The notes beneath the pieces are model-generated. The model was not told the DNA's origin and ran no database searches. It saw only the letters and a list, made by a program, of their open reading frames with translations. 5,555 bases of DNA from Gammaproteobacteria bacterium (lineage in GTDB: Bacteria > Pseudomonadota > Gammaproteobacteria > Pseudomonadales > Azotimanducaceae). A program made the translations under genes and the position numbers. Every line of letters begins with the position of its first letter. Within the stretch, counting starts at the first letter, position 1. This document shows, in pieces, positions 4,216-5,555 of this stretch. Location: the NCBI GenBank assembly GCA_030432795.1, contig JAUILW010000251.1, positions 1 through 5,555 of the forward strand, written 5' to 3'.

Positions 4216-5529
4216 ATGGTACCCGTGAGCGTCAAATACGTGAACGAGCTTGAGCACTACAGCCTGATGGAGGACGCCGTTCGCGAGTGTCCGTTCCCTT
4301 ACTTCGAGCAGATACGCCGCGAGCAACCGGTGTACTACATGCCGGAGCTGCAGGCTTATTACGTATCGCGCTACGAAGATCTGCGCTATGTGAAAAAGCA
4401 CCCGGAGCTCTTCTCCAACGGCATCTTCTCAGCCGCCGGCCGCGGCGGCAGCGCGCGCACGGTGGCGGAGCGATACCGGGCTGAGAACGGTTGGGAGCGC
4501 GTGTCCACGCTGCAGCGCACCGACCCGCCAGTGCATACGGTGTATCGGCGGCTGGTGAACCGTGCGTTCACCGCCTCGCGCATTCGCACCATGACGCCCT
4601 ACATCGAAACGTGCGTGAACGATCTCATCGACACGTTCATCAACGATGGCGCGTGCGACTTCGTGTGGGACTACGCTATCCCGCTGCCGTGCACGGTAAT
4701 CGCAGACCAGCTCGGCGTGCCGCGTGAAAAGATCTGGGATCTCAAGCGCTGGTCGGATGCCATGCTGGCGCCAGGCGGTGGTTTCGTGGACGACGAGCAG
4801 GCGCTGGAGTGCGCCAGGCAGGTGGTGCAGGCGCAGCAGTTCTTTGCCGAGGTCATCGCTGCGCGAAAAGCAGCGCCGGAAGACGACATCATCAGTGACC
4901 TCGTGCACACCCAGATTGACGATCCGCAAACAGGGGCGAAGCGGCACCTGGATATGCATGAGCTGATGGATCTGCTCGACCAGCTGCTCACTGGCGGTAA
5001 CGAGACCACGACCAACGCCCTGGGATCGGCGTTGATGCTTCTGTTGCAACGCCCGGGCACCATCGAACGGATGCGCGACGACACGGCGCTGCTGCGTAAC
5101 TTCATCGAGGAGTCGTTGCGCTACGAGACGCCGGTGCTGCACCTGTGGCGTGTGGCCACGCAAGATACCCAGATCGGCGGTGTGGCTATACCGAAGGGTA
5201 GTTCCATTGCGCTCGGCTACGCCTCGGCCAACCGCGACGAGCAGGTGTTTGCCGACGGAGAGTCCTTTGATGTGGATCGCGCCAAACCCGGTGCGCACCT
5301 TGCTTTCGGCTCCGGTCCGCACCACTGTCCGGGCGCGGCGCTTGCCCGTCAGGAGATGTTCTCCACGTTCACGGTGCTGTTCAACCGTATAGAAAACATA
5401 CGCACACGCGATGCGCAGGAGCGGTATCTGCACGTGCCGAGCAGCTTCCTGCGCGGCCTCGAACATCTGCACATCACCTTCGATGTGCGCAACCGGGCGC
5501 GCTACCTGCCGGGTGCCAGCGCCTATTGA
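4216..5529 (+). CDS. Cytochrome P450
   Basis: This complete bacterial class-I type P450 has 437 residues, within the normal size and with no membrane anchor, so it is cytosolic. Key parts occur in order. The C-helix region is H107...R111-R112. The I-helix oxygen-activation motif is TGGNETTT (259-266) with the acid-alcohol pair E263/T264. The K-helix is E299-S-L-R302. The heme-binding loop is FGSGPHHCPG (364-373) with C371 as the thiolate ligand. It would use O2 plus electrons from a ferredoxin or similar partner to hydroxylate a small hydrophobic substrate. No ferredoxin or reductase gene is in the window. The overall style recalls P450s of steroid-, terpene- or alkyl-degrading proteobacteria, but the substrate cannot be read from the sequence. 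ATG 4216 is preferred. GTG 4225 is an in-frame alternative, and neither has a clear ribosome site. The gene is divergent from the membrane protein gene. Confidence 0.96.
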   Translation: MVPVSVKYVNELEHYSLMEDAVRECPFPYFEQIRREQPVYYMPELQAYYVSRYEDLRYVKKHPELFSNGIFSAAGRGGSARTVAERYRAENGWERVSTLQRTDPPVHTVYRRLVNRAFTASRIRTMTPYIETCVNDLIDTFINDGACDFVWDYAIPLPCTVIADQLGVPREKIWDLKRWSDAMLAPGGGFVDDEQALECARQVVQAQQFFAEVIAARKAAPEDDIISDLVHTQIDDPQTGAKRHLDMHELMDLLDQLLTGGNETTTNALGSALMLLLQRPGTIERMRDDTALLRNFIEESLRYETPVLHLWRVATQDTQIGGVAIPKGSSIALGYASANRDEQVFADGESFDVDRAKPGAHLAFGSGPHHCPGAALARQEMFSTFTVLFNRIENIRTRDAQERYLHVPSSFLRGLEHLHITFDVRNRARYLPGASAY

Positions 5530-5531
5530 AG

Positions 5532-5555
5532 ATGCCGGGCGGCGAGGCGATCAAG
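5532..5555 (+). CDS. Possible start of a further gene (3' truncated by window)
   Basis: An ATG lies 3 bases after the P450 stop codon and opens eight codons (MPGGEAIK) to the window edge. The tight spacing would suit an operon partner. However, no ribosome site is seen and eight codons prove nothing, so this is only a candidate. Confidence 0.25.

Noticed and set aside
4090..4401. N-terminal extension of the membrane protein frame to an ATG at 4401
   Set aside because: It would overlap about 190 bases of the P450 coding region in antisense. The added residues do not fit the membrane architecture, which begins right after the ATG at 4089.
4429..5472. A 347-codon open frame on the minus strand opposite the P450
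   Set aside because: It lies wholly under a P450 with every canonical motif. Its translation is Arg/His-rich with no recognisable domain, typical of antisense shadows in GC-rich genes.

Overview
The window looks like chromosomal DNA from a GC-rich proteobacterium, probably a gammaproteobacterium. This rests on the high GC of most genes, a Met-tRNA gene with an encoded CCA end, a sigma70-type promoter with a GC-rich discriminator, and the mix of a soluble-type cytochrome P450, a DUF385-like protein and a DUF4375-like protein. The species cannot be fixed from the sequence alone. Coding is dense: the longest gap without a gene is about 130 bases. There is no insertion sequence, CRISPR array or phage module.

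Left part, plus strand (1-2322): the last 35 codons of an unidentified protein overlap, through a TTGA junction, a Tat-exported six-bladed Kelch propeller. A small membrane-anchored DUF385-like (nitroreductase/quinone reductase family) protein follows. An imperfect hairpin then separates it from a two-part protein made of a CxxC...CxxC zinc ribbon and a DUF4375/DMP19-like domain.

Centre (2319-2777): an elongator tRNA-Met(CAU) gene has a strong promoter of its own. The perfect TTGACA -35 box overlaps the stop codon of the DUF4375-like gene, and the -10 is followed by a stringent-type GCGCCCCC discriminator. Converging on the tRNA from the minus strand is a 94-residue PadR-like winged-helix protein.

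Right part (2908-5555): a minus-strand gene encodes a roughly nine-helix membrane protein. It resembles the sensor half of 7TM histidine kinases but has no kinase domain and ends in a short helical module. It is visibly poorer in GC than its neighbours. It is divergent, across 126 bases, from a complete cytochrome P450 with all canonical motifs. A possible next reading frame begins 3 bases after the P450 stop and runs off the window.

No single pathway is evident. The Kelch and DUF385-like genes may form one transcription unit with the truncated upstream gene. The winged-helix gene lies downstream of the membrane gene on the same strand and could be co-expressed with it or autoregulated. The divergent layout raises the possibility, by inference only, that the membrane sensor and the P450 share control.
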